Below the pieces are notes generated by a model that saw only the letters and a list, made by a program, of their open reading frames with translations, had not been told where the DNA came from and did no database searches. 36,249 nucleotides of DNA from an uncultured bacterium (GTDB taxonomy: Bacteria; Verrucomicrobiota; Kiritimatiellia; CAIKKV01; CALHGX01): assembly GCA_938031185.1 (NCBI GenBank), contig CALHGX010000001.1, forward strand, positions 1-36,249, given 5' to 3'. This document shows, in pieces, positions 7,638-15,747 of the stretch. The stretch's first letter is position 1; each line of letters opens with the position of its first letter. Both the position numbers and the translations under genes were made by a program.

Positions 7638-7727
7638 ATGGGGTCCGTTAAGAAAAAGCGGCGTAAGAAGATGTCCAAGCACAAGTACCGGAAACGCACG
7701 AAGGCGCTCCGGCACAAGAACCGCTAG
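7638..7727 (+). CDS. bS22/AURKAIP1(mS38)-like ribosomal small protein
   Basis: A 29-residue, very basic protein: MGSVKKKRRKKMSKHKYRKR, then TKALRHKNR. Fifteen of 29 residues are Lys or Arg. The pattern MGSV-x-K-K-R-R-K-x-M-x-K-x-K-x-R-K matches the AURKAIP1/COX24 domain family and the actinobacterial 30S protein bS22, whose mitochondrial counterpart is mS38. Such proteins bind 16S rRNA near the decoding-site helix. It has one of the strongest ribosome sites in the window (AGGAGGAG ending 7 bases before the ATG), as expected for a highly expressed ribosomal protein. It lies 12 bases after hisG and 17 before the TPR gene. Its shortness means automatic pipelines often miss it. Confidence 0.8.
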   Translation: MGSVKKKRRKKMSKHKYRKRTKALRHKNR

Positions 7728-7744
7728 GCGGAGGGGCGCGCCGC

Positions 7745-9322
7745 ATGCGCAAGGCCCTTCGCCGCTTGCTTCTGGTTTTCCTGGCATGGGCGGCCGCCGG
7801 CTGCGCGACGAACCATCGAGGCCGCCCCACCGTAGATCCAGCCGGCGGACTCGATCCCGCCGCGCGCCGCGCGGCGGACGCCTTGGCCTTCTACACGCTG
7901 GGCGTGCTTCAGGAAGAGAATCAGGAGGTCGAGGCGGCCATCCGTTCCTACACCCGTTCCATTGAAGCGGCGGACGGGCCCATCCAGCTGCCGCTGCGCG
8001 TGGCCGCCACCCACCTCGCCCGCCAGGAACCCACCCAGGCGCTCGCCGTGCTGAAGACGGCCCGCCGGCGACGGCCCAAGTCGCCGGAACTGGCTCTGAT
8101 GATCGGCCTGGCGTATCAGGCCGCAGAACAGCATGCCGAGGCGAAACGGGCCTTTGAACAATTAATTCGGCTGGCGCCGGACAAACCAGACGGTTACATC
8201 CGCCTCGCCCTTCTGCTCGCCGCCGACGAGCGTCCGGCGGCGGCGCTGCGTGTTCTGGATCAAGGACTTCGCCGCACCGAAGACCCCCTGCAGCTTGTGC
8301 CGCTGCTCCAGCATCTCGGCCGCATCTACATCGTGGCCAACCGACCCGCCGATGCCGTGGCGGCTTTGGACCGCGTCGTCGCCCGCCAACCGGAAGACCC
8401 GGCCATGCTCGAGCTGTTGGCCCGCGCCCTTATTCTGGCGGGAAACAACCGCAGGGCCGTCGCCACCCTGGAAACCCTCGGCCGCCTCCGTCCCCTGGAC
8501 CGAAGAGTGAACTTCCTGTTGGGCGAGACACACGAAAAGGAAGGCCGGTTGGAGGAAGCGCTGGCTCAATATGAAATCGCCATGGATATGGAGCCGCCGG
8601 ATCCTGCGCCCCACCTGCGTGCCGCCCAAATCGCACTGGCTCTGAACTCCGACCGCCTGGACTCGATCACACAGCAAGCGGTGGAGCGTTTCCCCCTCGA
8701 AGTCGGTCTTCGGATATACCGGGGCCTGGCCATGAGCCATATGAAGAGATATCCCGAGGCCGTGGCAGAGTTCGAGCGCGCCGAACAATTGCTCAACGAC
8801 GCCGAACCGCCACCGCCGCCGCTTTGGCCGGTCTTTCTTTTCTGGTATGGCGCGGCCTGTGAACGAAGCGGTCAGTTCGAGCGGGCGGAAGCGTTGCTCC
8901 AACGCAGCATGGAGCACAATCCAGAGCAGCACGAAGCGCTCAACTACCTGGCGTACATGTGGGCGGACAAGGGCCTCCACCTCGAAAAAGCCATGGAACT
9001 GATTGAGCGCGCTCTCAAACTGGTCCCGACTGAAGGCGCTTATGTGGATACCCGAGGCTGGATTCTCTTCCAAATGGGACGCTATCGCGAAGCGTTGGCG
9101 GATCTCCGTCGCGCCAACAAACTGGCGCCTGGCGACCCGACGATCACCGAACACATGGGAGATGCTTATCACGCATTAGGCCGCACGCGTGCCGCCATGC
9201 GCTGGTGGCGTCGCAGCCTCGCGATTCAACCGGACAACTCCGCCGTCATGGAAAAAATCCGCTCGGCACAACAACCGCCCAAGGCGGCTCCGATTCAAAA
9301 AGTCGCGCCGGCGGCGCCCTGA
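7745..9322 (+). CDS. TPR-repeat lipoprotein
   Basis: A 525-residue predicted envelope lipoprotein. The N-terminus has a basic start, a hydrophobic stretch LLLVFLAWAAAGC and a lipobox ending AAGC, with Cys about residue 19. This suggests export and lipidation by Lgt/LspA. The rest is about a dozen helix-turn-helix pairs of tetratricopeptide type, e.g. LALMIGLAYQAAEQHAEAKR, LNYLAYMWADKGLHLEKAME and MGDAYHALGRTRAAMRWWRR. A Pro/Ala-rich tail follows (QPPKAAPIQKVAPAAP). TPR lipoproteins act as scaffolds in outer-membrane or polysaccharide assembly; no catalytic motif is present. It follows the bS22-like gene by 17 bases and precedes a glycosyltransferase, hinting at a role in surface-glycan assembly, but this is inference. 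Confidence 0.85.
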   Translation: MRKALRRLLLVFLAWAAAGCATNHRGRPTVDPAGGLDPAARRAADALAFYTLGVLQEENQEVEAAIRSYTRSIEAADGPIQLPLRVAATHLARQEPTQALAVLKTARRRRPKSPELALMIGLAYQAAEQHAEAKRAFEQLIRLAPDKPDGYIRLALLLAADERPAAALRVLDQGLRRTEDPLQLVPLLQHLGRIYIVANRPADAVAALDRVVARQPEDPAMLELLARALILAGNNRRAVATLETLGRLRPLDRRVNFLLGETHEKEGRLEEALAQYEIAMDMEPPDPAPHLRAAQIALALNSDRLDSITQQAVERFPLEVGLRIYRGLAMSHMKRYPEAVAEFERAEQLLNDAEPPPPPLWPVFLFWYGAACERSGQFERAEALLQRSMEHNPEQHEALNYLAYMWADKGLHLEKAMELIERALKLVPTEGAYVDTRGWILFQMGRYREALADLRRANKLAPGDPTITEHMGDAYHALGRTRAAMRWWRRSLAIQPDNSAVMEKIRSAQQPPKAAPIQKVAPAAP

Positions 9323-9363
9323 TCGCGGGGCGAAAACATCCGAAACAAGTCGAACAAGAGGGC

Positions 9364-10440
9364 ATGGTGGGCGCCATTCATCAACTCGTGGCGGGATTCA
9401 GCCGAGGCGATGCCATCAGCAACGAATGCATCAAGCTCCGGGCCCTTTTCCGTTCATGGGGCCGGAACGGGGAAATCTTCTGCGAACTCAAGCGCATTCT
9501 CCCCGAATTGCGCCGAGAGGCGCGCGATCTGGAAACGGCGCCGAGCGTCTGCCAGGCCGACGACATCGTTCTGCTGCATCTTTCTATTGGCTCGCCCGCC
9601 AACGAGCTGTTCCCGCGACTGCCTGGCCGCAAGTGCCTGCTCTACCACAATATTACGCCGCCGGAGTATTTTCGCCTGATCGAACCCCGAATCGCCCGTG
9701 ACCTGGAACTCGGTCGCGAACAGGCCCGCCGCCTGGCGGGTGTCGCCGCCGTCAATCTGGCGGACAGCCGGTTCAACGCCGAAGAACTCAAATCCATGGG
9801 TTACCTCGACCCGATAGGCGTTTTTCCTTTGGCGCTGGACTTCGACCAGCTGGCGGAACCGCCGGATCGCGGCGTGCTGCGCGCGATGAGCGACGGCCGC
9901 GTAAACATCCTGTTTGTGGGTCGCGGCGCGCCGAACAAGAGAATCGAAGATGTGCTGACGGCCTTCGCCTTCTTTCAACGGCACGTGGAGCCCCATTCCC
10001 GCCTCATCCATGTTGGCTCATATGCCGGCACGGAGCGCTACCGCTACCTCCTGAGCTCCATGGCACGCGACATGCGCGTGGAAACGCTTTTGTTCACGGG
10101 CGCCGTGCCCCAGGCCGCGCTTAACGCCTACTATCGCTCGGCACACGTTTTCCTCTGCCTCAGCGCGCATGAGGGGTTTTGCATACCGCTGATCGAAAGC
10201 ATGTTCCATGGCGTGCCGGTCCTAGCCACCCGCGCTGGAGCCATGCCCGAAACACTGAATGGCGCCGGCGTCCTCGTCAACGAGCGGCGGTTCGAGTATA
10301 TCGCTGAAATGATGGGCCACTTAGCACGCCCGGGCCCTTTCCGCGAACAGGTGCTAGCGAGACAACACGCGCGATTGGAGCAGTTTATGCGCCGGAACGT
10401 GGAAGCGGAACTGCGAGCCTTTCTGGCTCCGTTGTTGTAG
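9364..10440 (+). CDS. Family 4 (GT-B) glycosyltransferase
   Basis: A 358-residue retaining glycosyltransferase. The C-terminal nucleotide-sugar domain shows NILFVGRGAPNKRIEDVLTA, LLFTGAVPQAALNAYYRSA and the E-x7-E motif EGFCIPLIE (Glu270/Glu278). GVPVLATRAGAMPETLNGAG follows, all GT4 hallmarks. The N-terminal acceptor domain includes LLYHNITPPEYF, seen in mannosyl- and glucosyltransferases acting on polysaccharides. The frame extends upstream into the TPR gene, but ATG 9364, preceded by AAGAGGG, gives the natural N-terminus and a 41-base gap. Donor and acceptor are unknown; the setting suggests a surface polysaccharide. It ends 30 bases from a convergent membrane protein gene. Confidence 0.85.
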   Translation: MVGAIHQLVAGFSRGDAISNECIKLRALFRSWGRNGEIFCELKRILPELRREARDLETAPSVCQADDIVLLHLSIGSPANELFPRLPGRKCLLYHNITPPEYFRLIEPRIARDLELGREQARRLAGVAAVNLADSRFNAEELKSMGYLDPIGVFPLALDFDQLAEPPDRGVLRAMSDGRVNILFVGRGAPNKRIEDVLTAFAFFQRHVEPHSRLIHVGSYAGTERYRYLLSSMARDMRVETLLFTGAVPQAALNAYYRSAHVFLCLSAHEGFCIPLIESMFHGVPVLATRAGAMPETLNGAGVLVNERRFEYIAEMMGHLARPGPFREQVLARQHARLEQFMRRNVEAELRAFLAPLL

Positions 10441-10470
10441 CCGCCAGCTCCACGCGGCCTATCAGAGGGC

Positions 10471-12606
10471 TCAAGGCGTTGGAGCGCCGTCTTGCCACGT
10501 GTAGAGACGGAAGTGTGCCGCTTTTTCCCGCCAGACAAAGTCCGTCACCGCAGGTCCATGCACCAACTCCCGATAGCGCAAGGGAGGCGCCTCCCAATCC
10601 AGCGAGACGGTCCCTGGGTGTATCGGATAAAGATCAAGGCCGTGTTCCGTGGACGTAAGAAAACGAACACGCCAGCCGGCGCGTCGAAAACGTTCCAACG
10701 CCTTTAAGGCCCGCGCCATCGATCCAGGACCGCGCGCCTCATAAAGCCAGGTTCCATTCAGCACTTGCCGATCATACAAGAATAGGAGAGGCGCGCCCCA
10801 CCAATGATGATCAGCCAGCACCACGTCCGTTTGTGGATTCACCTGCCGTGCAATAGCAGCCAGCGCCGGCGCCACATTATCGTATTCCGGCCGTGACCAT
10901 GCCCGCCATGCCCGCGGCGCCAAGCCGCCCAACACGGCGGCCAGCAAAAGTAGCGCTCCAACACGCCGCCATGATCTCCTGAGGCCTGGGTATGCCCACA
11001 AACCGCCCAAAGGAAGCGCCGTCAGCATGGCCAGCAGAGGCACGGCAGAAGTCAAGTACCGCCGCGAGCTCCATGGCTGAATCGCCACGATATGGCCGCC
11101 CATCGAGGACGCCAACGCCACTCCAACCAACGCCACCGCCATCCCCGCCAGGAAGCGGGACGGCCGCTGCTCGCTCGCCAGCAGCCACATGCCGGCGGGC
11201 ACGGCCAAGACCAGCAGGGGCGAGGCAAATCCGCCGGGCGCAAAGCCAACAAGAAAGGGCATCTGGCGCGCCATCTGGCCGGCCGACATCCGCGCCCATG
11301 CAGGCAAACGCGACAGGACAACCAAACCGAATAGCAACAATGGACCGGCCGCCAGCGCAGCCGCCTTCCATGGGGAAAGCCGTTCGACGCAACGGCGAAA
11401 CCGCGCAGAAAAAGCGCAAAGGTCAAAGCATGTCGCCGCCACGAGAATCAGCGCGGCAAAACCCACCACGCGGGGCGCCACGGCCGTCAGCCGCACCATC
11501 GTGATGCGGCAGACCACGTAGTCAAACCACACCCCCGCCGCCAGGCCCAGCATCTGCCAGAAGCGCTCGCGCAAAACCGCGCCGCGGTCCTCACGGGAAC
11601 CGTCCTCCCACGCCATGACCGCCACCAACATCGCCGCAAAGGGCAGAAAACTGAAGCGGTTGAGAAGGCCTGCCAGAAGCACCATGCCCACCAGGAAGGC
11701 AGGAAATGCGCCGTCCCGCCGCCACCGCGCCATCCATGCGGCGGCGCACCATAGCACCAGCTCCAACATTTCCGAAACCGGAAGCTGCAGGTGGTACACC
11801 CACAACGGGTGAAAGGCCAGCAACGACACAGCCATCACGGCCTGCGCACGCCCATACCCATGCGTCCGCAGCATCGCCCCAACCAGCAGCAAAACCGGAA
11901 GCCCCAACACGAGATTCACCCGCGTGGCGGCCGTGAGTCCCCCCGCCTGCGCCGCCAACGCGATCCATGTCGGGAAAAGTCGGAAAAAATAGGGCTGCAT
12001 CACGCGGCTGGCCGGATCAATCGGCATGCCTGGAAAACATTCGATGTACCGCCCGAAGAAATCGCGCAAGAAGGGCCGCATTTCGGCATACGGCAGGAAC
12101 GCGTGCACAGGCAGTGCCGGAACATGAAACGCTCCGGCTCGCGCCGCCGCCACGCCCTGGTTGACGTATACTCCGGGATCCCAACCGCCCACCACCCAGG
12201 CGCTCCGTCCGGGCAGGGAAAGAACAATCCATGTGGCCGCCCAAAGCAGCACCAGCCCCGGCCAGCCGTCCGACCACACCGCGCGGACCCGCTCCCGCGC
12301 AAAGAGCCATCCAAGGAATACACCTGCCCCGCACCAGACGGCGCCCCAACAGAGCACGATTCCGCGCGTCCCCAGCCCGAACTCGAACCAGAGCATTGTT
12401 AGCGGCAGAAAAAGCCCCGACCCGATGGCCAGCGCCGCGGCCATGACGCGCAGGGCGCGCGCCACTCGACTGGCCGGAGCAAAAAGGACCGACGGCATCA
12501 GCCAAGCCCAGGCCGTGCCCGTCAACGCCAGCGCCGCCGTGAGAAGCAAGGCCGCAAAAGTGCGCGCCACCCATCCGAGCGACCACGCAGTGGGATCCGG
12601 TATCAT
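10471..12606 (-). CDS. Multi-pass GT-C-like membrane glycosyltransferase
   Basis: A 711-residue integral membrane protein. About a dozen hydrophobic helices fill residues 1-560, followed by a soluble C-terminal part of about 150 residues. After the fourth helix a periplasmic loop carries GGWDPGVYVNQGVAAARAGA, an Asp-containing motif in the position where GT-C enzymes (ArnT/PMT/GT39-like, polyprenyl-phosphate sugar donors) have their catalytic acidic residue. HLQLPVSEMLELVLW follows later. The C-terminal part (TDVVLADHHWWGAPLLFLYD, LNGTWLYEA) looks like the soluble tail seen in bacterial ArnT-like proteins. ATG 12606 is chosen over an in-frame TTG at 12615; no strong ribosome site is visible. 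The DPM-type and UbiA-type genes nearby could make lipid-linked sugar donors for it. Exact family and substrate are not recognised. Confidence 0.7.
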   Translation of the reverse strand: MIPDPTAWSLGWVARTFAALLLTAALALTGTAWAWLMPSVLFAPASRVARALRVMAAALAIGSGLFLPLTMLWFEFGLGTRGIVLCWGAVWCGAGVFLGWLFARERVRAVWSDGWPGLVLLWAATWIVLSLPGRSAWVVGGWDPGVYVNQGVAAARAGAFHVPALPVHAFLPYAEMRPFLRDFFGRYIECFPGMPIDPASRVMQPYFFRLFPTWIALAAQAGGLTAATRVNLVLGLPVLLLVGAMLRTHGYGRAQAVMAVSLLAFHPLWVYHLQLPVSEMLELVLWCAAAWMARWRRDGAFPAFLVGMVLLAGLLNRFSFLPFAAMLVAVMAWEDGSREDRGAVLRERFWQMLGLAAGVWFDYVVCRITMVRLTAVAPRVVGFAALILVAATCFDLCAFSARFRRCVERLSPWKAAALAAGPLLLFGLVVLSRLPAWARMSAGQMARQMPFLVGFAPGGFASPLLVLAVPAGMWLLASEQRPSRFLAGMAVALVGVALASSMGGHIVAIQPWSSRRYLTSAVPLLAMLTALPLGGLWAYPGLRRSWRRVGALLLLAAVLGGLAPRAWRAWSRPEYDNVAPALAAIARQVNPQTDVVLADHHWWGAPLLFLYDRQVLNGTWLYEARGPGSMARALKALERFRRAGWRVRFLTSTEHGLDLYPIHPGTVSLDWEAPPLRYRELVHGPAVTDFVWREKAAHFRLYTWQDGAPTP

Positions 12607-12617
12607 GAAGGCCAAGC

Positions 12618-12806
12618 CTACTGCTTTCGAACCGGCTCTTCCATCATATTGGTTTCCGCCATGCGGCGAGTCCGCGGGTTGATGCGCAGGGTCTTCACCT
12701 CAAAAGGCCCCAGCGCCTCGCGATCCACGGCGTTCCGTCGCGCGCACACGGGCCCCCGCATCAACAAAGTGCCAGCGGCATGTTGGTCCGGCGCGCCGAT
12801 CGTCTG
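12618..12806 (-). pseudogene. Probable C-terminal remnant of a GH38 alpha-mannosidase-like gene
   Basis: Reading on past the methyltransferase TGA in the same frame, the minus strand encodes QTIGAPDQHAAGTLLMRGPV, then RRNAVDREALGPFEVKTLRI and NPRTRRMAETNMMEEP, ending at TAG 12618. The pattern N-A-(L/V)-x-x-E...L-x-P-F-E-V-K-T-L-R resembles the extreme C-terminus of bacterial GH38 alpha-mannosidases. No catalytic part is present and there is no ribosome site. The best reading is a leftover tail of a deleted gene. The similarity is short; a small unrelated gene starting at ATG 12761 is the alternative. Confidence 0.35.
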
Positions 12807-13556
12807 TCAAATTTCCTTCCGGGCTAAATAGCCCATTCGCATTCCGAATCGCATGGGCCACCAGTTTAGCAGGTGCGGCCATGTGGGCAGTTTGTATTCG
12901 GACGTGAATCGCAAGGGCCTTAGTCCCGCCGCGCGCAGGGCCCGCCGCAGTTGAAAGGGGGCGTAGGAGCGAACGAAGCCGTAATGGGCCCGCCCTGTTC
13001 GCTCCCAAAACCAGTGTGCGAGAGGCGCCAGGCTGAACAGGTTCGGGAGGGTAATGAGCACATGTCCACCGGGCCGCGTCACCCGCGCCAATTCCCGGAT
13101 GGCCGCCCGGCGGTCCGCGGCGGACGGAATGTGCTCAATCGTAGAAAACGCGGCGGCGATGTCGAACGTGTTGTCGGCAAACGGCAGCGAAACGGCATTG
13201 GCCGCACAAATCGCCACGGTTTGCCGATGCTGTGCGGAGAGGTCCTCATCCAGCACGTGCGACGCCGTCCGCAGTTGGGCTTCGACGAAATCCACGGTCA
13301 CCCACAGCGATGCGATGCCCGCGAAAAAGAACTCATCTATCGGCTCGGAGCAGCCCACATTGAGTACCCGCTTCCCGCGCACGCCGGCCAGCGCCAGCAA
13401 CTCCCAATCGCTGAGCGCCTTGGTGGCCACGTAGCTCCATCGCTGTCGCCACCAGCGTTGGCGAATCAATCGGCGGGCCGGTTCGTCCACGTACGCGCGG
13501 TAGCTCGGATCGTCCCGAACGCTTCGATTGGCCTTTTGCTTTTCTGCCGTGCCCAC
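12807..13556 (-). CDS. Class I SAM-dependent methyltransferase
   Basis: A 249-residue Rossmann-fold methyltransferase. Motif I is RVLNVGCSEPIDEFFF (a Cys-Ser-Glu variant of the usual GxGxG loop). Post-I VTVDFVEAQL, motif II FDIAAAFSTIEHIPS and motif III LARVTRPGGHVLITLPNLFS are UbiE/Methyltransf_11-like. The C-terminus has PFQLRRALRAAGLRPL. The frame stays open to 13676, but GTG 13556 is preferred: a promoter-like TTGCGC-17-TAGAGT ends 8 bases before it, and the coding look begins there. Substrate is unknown. The neighbours (GT-C protein, DPM-like and UbiA-like enzymes) suggest a lipid or glycan acceptor. It is divergent from the DPM-like gene. Confidence 0.75.
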   Translation of the reverse strand: MGTAEKQKANRSVRDDPSYRAYVDEPARRLIRQRWWRQRWSYVATKALSDWELLALAGVRGKRVLNVGCSEPIDEFFFAGIASLWVTVDFVEAQLRTASHVLDEDLSAQHRQTVAICAANAVSLPFADNTFDIAAAFSTIEHIPSAADRRAAIRELARVTRPGGHVLITLPNLFSLAPLAHWFWERTGRAHYGFVRSYAPFQLRRALRAAGLRPLRFTSEYKLPTWPHLLNWWPMRFGMRMGYLARKEI

Positions 13557-13564
13557 GCCGCAGG

Positions 13565-13593
13565 ACTCTAGTGAAACCCGCCGTGCCGCGCAA
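13565..13593 (-). promoter_or_regulatory. Promoter of the methyltransferase, probably leaderless
   Basis: On the minus strand, TTGCGC (13593-13588), 17 bases, TAGAGT (13570-13565). Only 8 bases separate the -10 box from GTG 13556, so transcription should begin at or next to the start codon. No ribosome site is present. Confidence 0.45.
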
Positions 13594-13933
13594 CGCAGTT
13601 TGCAACCCGCACGGGGTGCGGACGGGCAGGTCGCACGCCCTTTGGTGAAGGTGTAGGGGTGAGCTGTAAGCGACAAATGGTGGCGCCACTACGATCCGCG
13701 ACGGCTCTCCAGCCTCACCGAATGCTCGGACCAATCGTGCCGGGCCGAACAAGCAGGATCCATGCAAGGGCAAGGGGCCGTGGGCGCAGAAGCGTCTTAG
13801 CCAACTAGCGGCTAACACCAGGCAAAGTCCGCCATGCCTATTGCGTTTCATTGCTCGCCGCGAGGGTAGCGGCAGGCAAAGGATGACGCCGCCACAAGCG
13901 GCACAACCCCGAGGCCCGTCCCGGGCTTTGGGC
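13594..13933. other. Divergent intergenic region with two short palindromes
   Basis: About 340 bases between two divergent promoters show no supported gene. They hold a perfect 10-base palindrome GTGGCGCCAC (13680-13689) and an inverted repeat TTAGCC-7 nt-GGCTAA (13797-13815). Either could be an operator for the divergent genes. Both are short enough to arise by chance in GC-rich DNA. Confidence 0.3.
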
Positions 13934-13963
13934 TTGTCGGCCGAGGACGGGCGCGGATATATT
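13934..13963 (+). promoter_or_regulatory. Promoter of the DPM-like gene, probably leaderless
   Basis: TTGTCG (13934-13939), 18 bases, TATATT (13958-13963). The ATG at 13970 begins 6 bases after the -10 box, so the transcript would start on the start codon. There is no ribosome-binding site in the gap, which supports leaderless initiation. Confidence 0.5.
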
Positions 13964-13969
13964 TTCGGC

Positions 13970-14719
13970 ATGGGACGGGTATTGGTGGTTATTCCGACGT
14001 ACGACGAACGGGAAAACGTTCGCCCGATTTCCGCTGCCGTATTGGCCGCGCAGCCAGACGCGGAGCTGCTCTTCGTGGACGCCAATTCCCCCGATGGCAC
14101 GGGCCGCTTGCTGGACGACATGGCCGCCGCACAACCCCATATCCATGTGCTCCATCAAGCCGGCAAGGAGGGGCTTGGGCGCGCCTATGTGGCAGGGTTC
14201 AAATGGGCGCTCAAACGGGGCTACGATTTCATCTTCGAAATGGACGCCGATTTCTCGCACGATCCGGCCGAAATCCCGCATTTCCTTGCCGCTGCCGAGA
14301 ACGCGGACCTCGTGCTCGGCTCGCGCTATCTGGGCGGCATTCGCATCACCAACTGGCCGCTGCGACGGCTGCTGTTGAGCATGGGCGGCGCCCTGTACGT
14401 GCGGCTGATCACCGGCATGCCGTTCACGGACCCCACCGGCGGATTCAAATGCTACCGCCGCCGCGTGCTGGAGGCCTTGGAACTGGACCGCATTCGTTCC
14501 AACGGATACTCGTTCCAAATCGAAACGACCCACACGGCCTGGATGAAGGGCTTCCGCATTGTCGAAATCCCCATCACGTTCGAAGACCGACGCGCCGGTT
14601 ACTCCAAAATGAATGTCTCGATCTTCCGCGAGGCGTTGTGGGAGGTCTGGAAACTTTATTTCAAGTGCGGCCTGCGCCGCTCGCCGCGGCGCACCGTCCC
14701 CAAACCGACTCCATCATAA
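13970..14719 (+). CDS. Polyprenyl-phosphate mannosyltransferase (DPM1-like GT2)
   Basis: A 249-residue soluble GT2 enzyme closely patterned on dolichol-/polyprenol-phosphate mannosyltransferases, which make lipid-linked mannose from GDP-mannose at the inner membrane face. Motifs are VLVVIPTYDERENV (nucleotide site), LLFVDANSPDGTG, and GLGRAYVAGFKWAL. The metal/catalytic block is FIFEMDADFSHDP (Asp92-Ala-Asp94), followed by LGSRYLGG, DPTGGFKCYRRRVLE, GYSFQIE and IPITFEDRRAGYSKM. No C-terminal membrane domain is present, as in stand-alone bacterial Ppm1-type catalytic subunits. It is followed after 9 bases by the UbiA-family gene, so the pair probably supplies lipid-linked sugars for GT-C enzymes such as the one encoded at 10.5-12.6 kb. 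Sugar identity is inferred from family. Confidence 0.88.
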   Translation: MGRVLVVIPTYDERENVRPISAAVLAAQPDAELLFVDANSPDGTGRLLDDMAAAQPHIHVLHQAGKEGLGRAYVAGFKWALKRGYDFIFEMDADFSHDPAEIPHFLAAAENADLVLGSRYLGGIRITNWPLRRLLLSMGGALYVRLITGMPFTDPTGGFKCYRRRVLEALELDRIRSNGYSFQIETTHTAWMKGFRIVEIPITFEDRRAGYSKMNVSIFREALWEVWKLYFKCGLRRSPRRTVPKPTPS

Positions 14720-14728
14720 GAGGGCTCT

Positions 14729-15646
14729 GTGGCTTTTGTCCGAGATCTCGCGGCGCTGTTGCGTTGCCGACAGTGGACCAAGAATGCGGTCGTCTTCGCG
14801 CCGTTCCTGTTCTACCTCGGCGAAGTGGCCCCCCGCCATGTGCTCTCCGCAGGAGACATCTGGCGGATGGCACTTCAATCCCTTGCTGCCACCTTGCTCT
14901 TCAGCCTTGTTTCCAGCGGCATCTATATTATCAATGACGTGCGTGACGCCCCGCAGGACCGGCGGCATCCGTTGAAGCGGTATCGCCCCATCGCCGCCGG
15001 CCGGTTTTCGCCGGCATTCGCCCTTGCCTTGGCCGCGGTTCTGCTGATCGCATCGCTGGCGGCGGCGTGGCGGCTGGCCCCGCCGTTTGCCGGGGTGGCT
15101 GCGGCTTATGTGGTCATGCAATTGGTCTATACCTTCCGCTTAAAGGCGATTGCGCTACTGGATGTATTCATTATCGCAACCGGTTTTGTGCTGCGCGCCG
15201 TGGCAGGCGGTCTGGCGGTCCATGTTCGCATTTCGCCCTGGTTGCTCCTCTGCGCCTTCCTGCTGGCGCTGTTTCTGGCCCTCTGCAAGCGCCGCCACGA
15301 AAAAGGCGTGCCCGAAGAAGAGGGCGGGACGCACCGGACGGCGCTGGCCGAATATGATCGGGCGCTGCTAGATCATCTGATTTCCATCACCGGCGGCGCC
15401 ACAGTAGTGGCGTATGCGATGTACACTCTCTCCCCGGCCACGGTGGAGAAATTCGGCACGGACAAGTTGGGGCTGACCATCCCGTTCGTTTTGTACGGCA
15501 TTTTCCGGTATCTCGACCTCGTGCATCGCAAGGAGGAAGGCGGCGCGCCGGAACGGGTATTGCTCAACGACGGCCCACTCCTGACCTCCATCGTGCTCTA
15601 CCTTGTCGCACTAGCCGCCGTTTTCGTGCTCACACGTTGGACCTGA
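14729..15646 (+). CDS. UbiA-family polyprenyl-phosphate phosphoribosyltransferase (DPPR synthase-like)
   Basis: A 305-residue membrane prenyltransferase-fold protein with about nine helices. The first Asp-rich motif is NDVRDAPQDRRHPLKRYRPI (Asn69, Asp70, Asp73, Asp77), followed by AAG. The NDxxDxxxDRxHPxKxxRP form is the decaprenylphosphoryl-5-phosphoribose synthase subgroup (Rv3806c-like), which transfers phosphoribose from PRPP to polyprenyl phosphate. RRHEKGVPEEEG...YD in the second half is the matching cytoplasmic loop. A GTG start at 14729 is preceded by AGAGGG; the gene lies 9 bases after the DPM-like gene. In mycobacteria DprE1/DprE2 then make the arabinose donor; neither is in this window. 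Ubiquinone or heme prenyltransferase activity is a less likely alternative. Confidence 0.82.
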   Translation: MAFVRDLAALLRCRQWTKNAVVFAPFLFYLGEVAPRHVLSAGDIWRMALQSLAATLLFSLVSSGIYIINDVRDAPQDRRHPLKRYRPIAAGRFSPAFALALAAVLLIASLAAAWRLAPPFAGVAAAYVVMQLVYTFRLKAIALLDVFIIATGFVLRAVAGGLAVHVRISPWLLLCAFLLALFLALCKRRHEKGVPEEEGGTHRTALAEYDRALLDHLISITGGATVVAYAMYTLSPATVEKFGTDKLGLTIPFVLYGIFRYLDLVHRKEEGGAPERVLLNDGPLLTSIVLYLVALAAVFVLTRWT

Positions 15647-15747
15647 CTGCGCGGCATTCCCTTTGTCGCTTGTCAGTTCAGGCCTTTGATATGCCATCTC
15701 TTGCCGTTGAGAAGAAAAGAACGCCCCCCAACGGAAACACCTGATTC

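Noticed and set aside
8162-9172. A 336-codon minus-strand frame over the TPR gene
   Set aside because: It is antisense to clear TPR repeats and lacks any start signal or recognisable domain.
10441-10470. Bidirectional terminator between the convergent GT4 and GT-C genes
   Set aside because: The 30-base gap holds no stable inverted repeat followed by a T-run.
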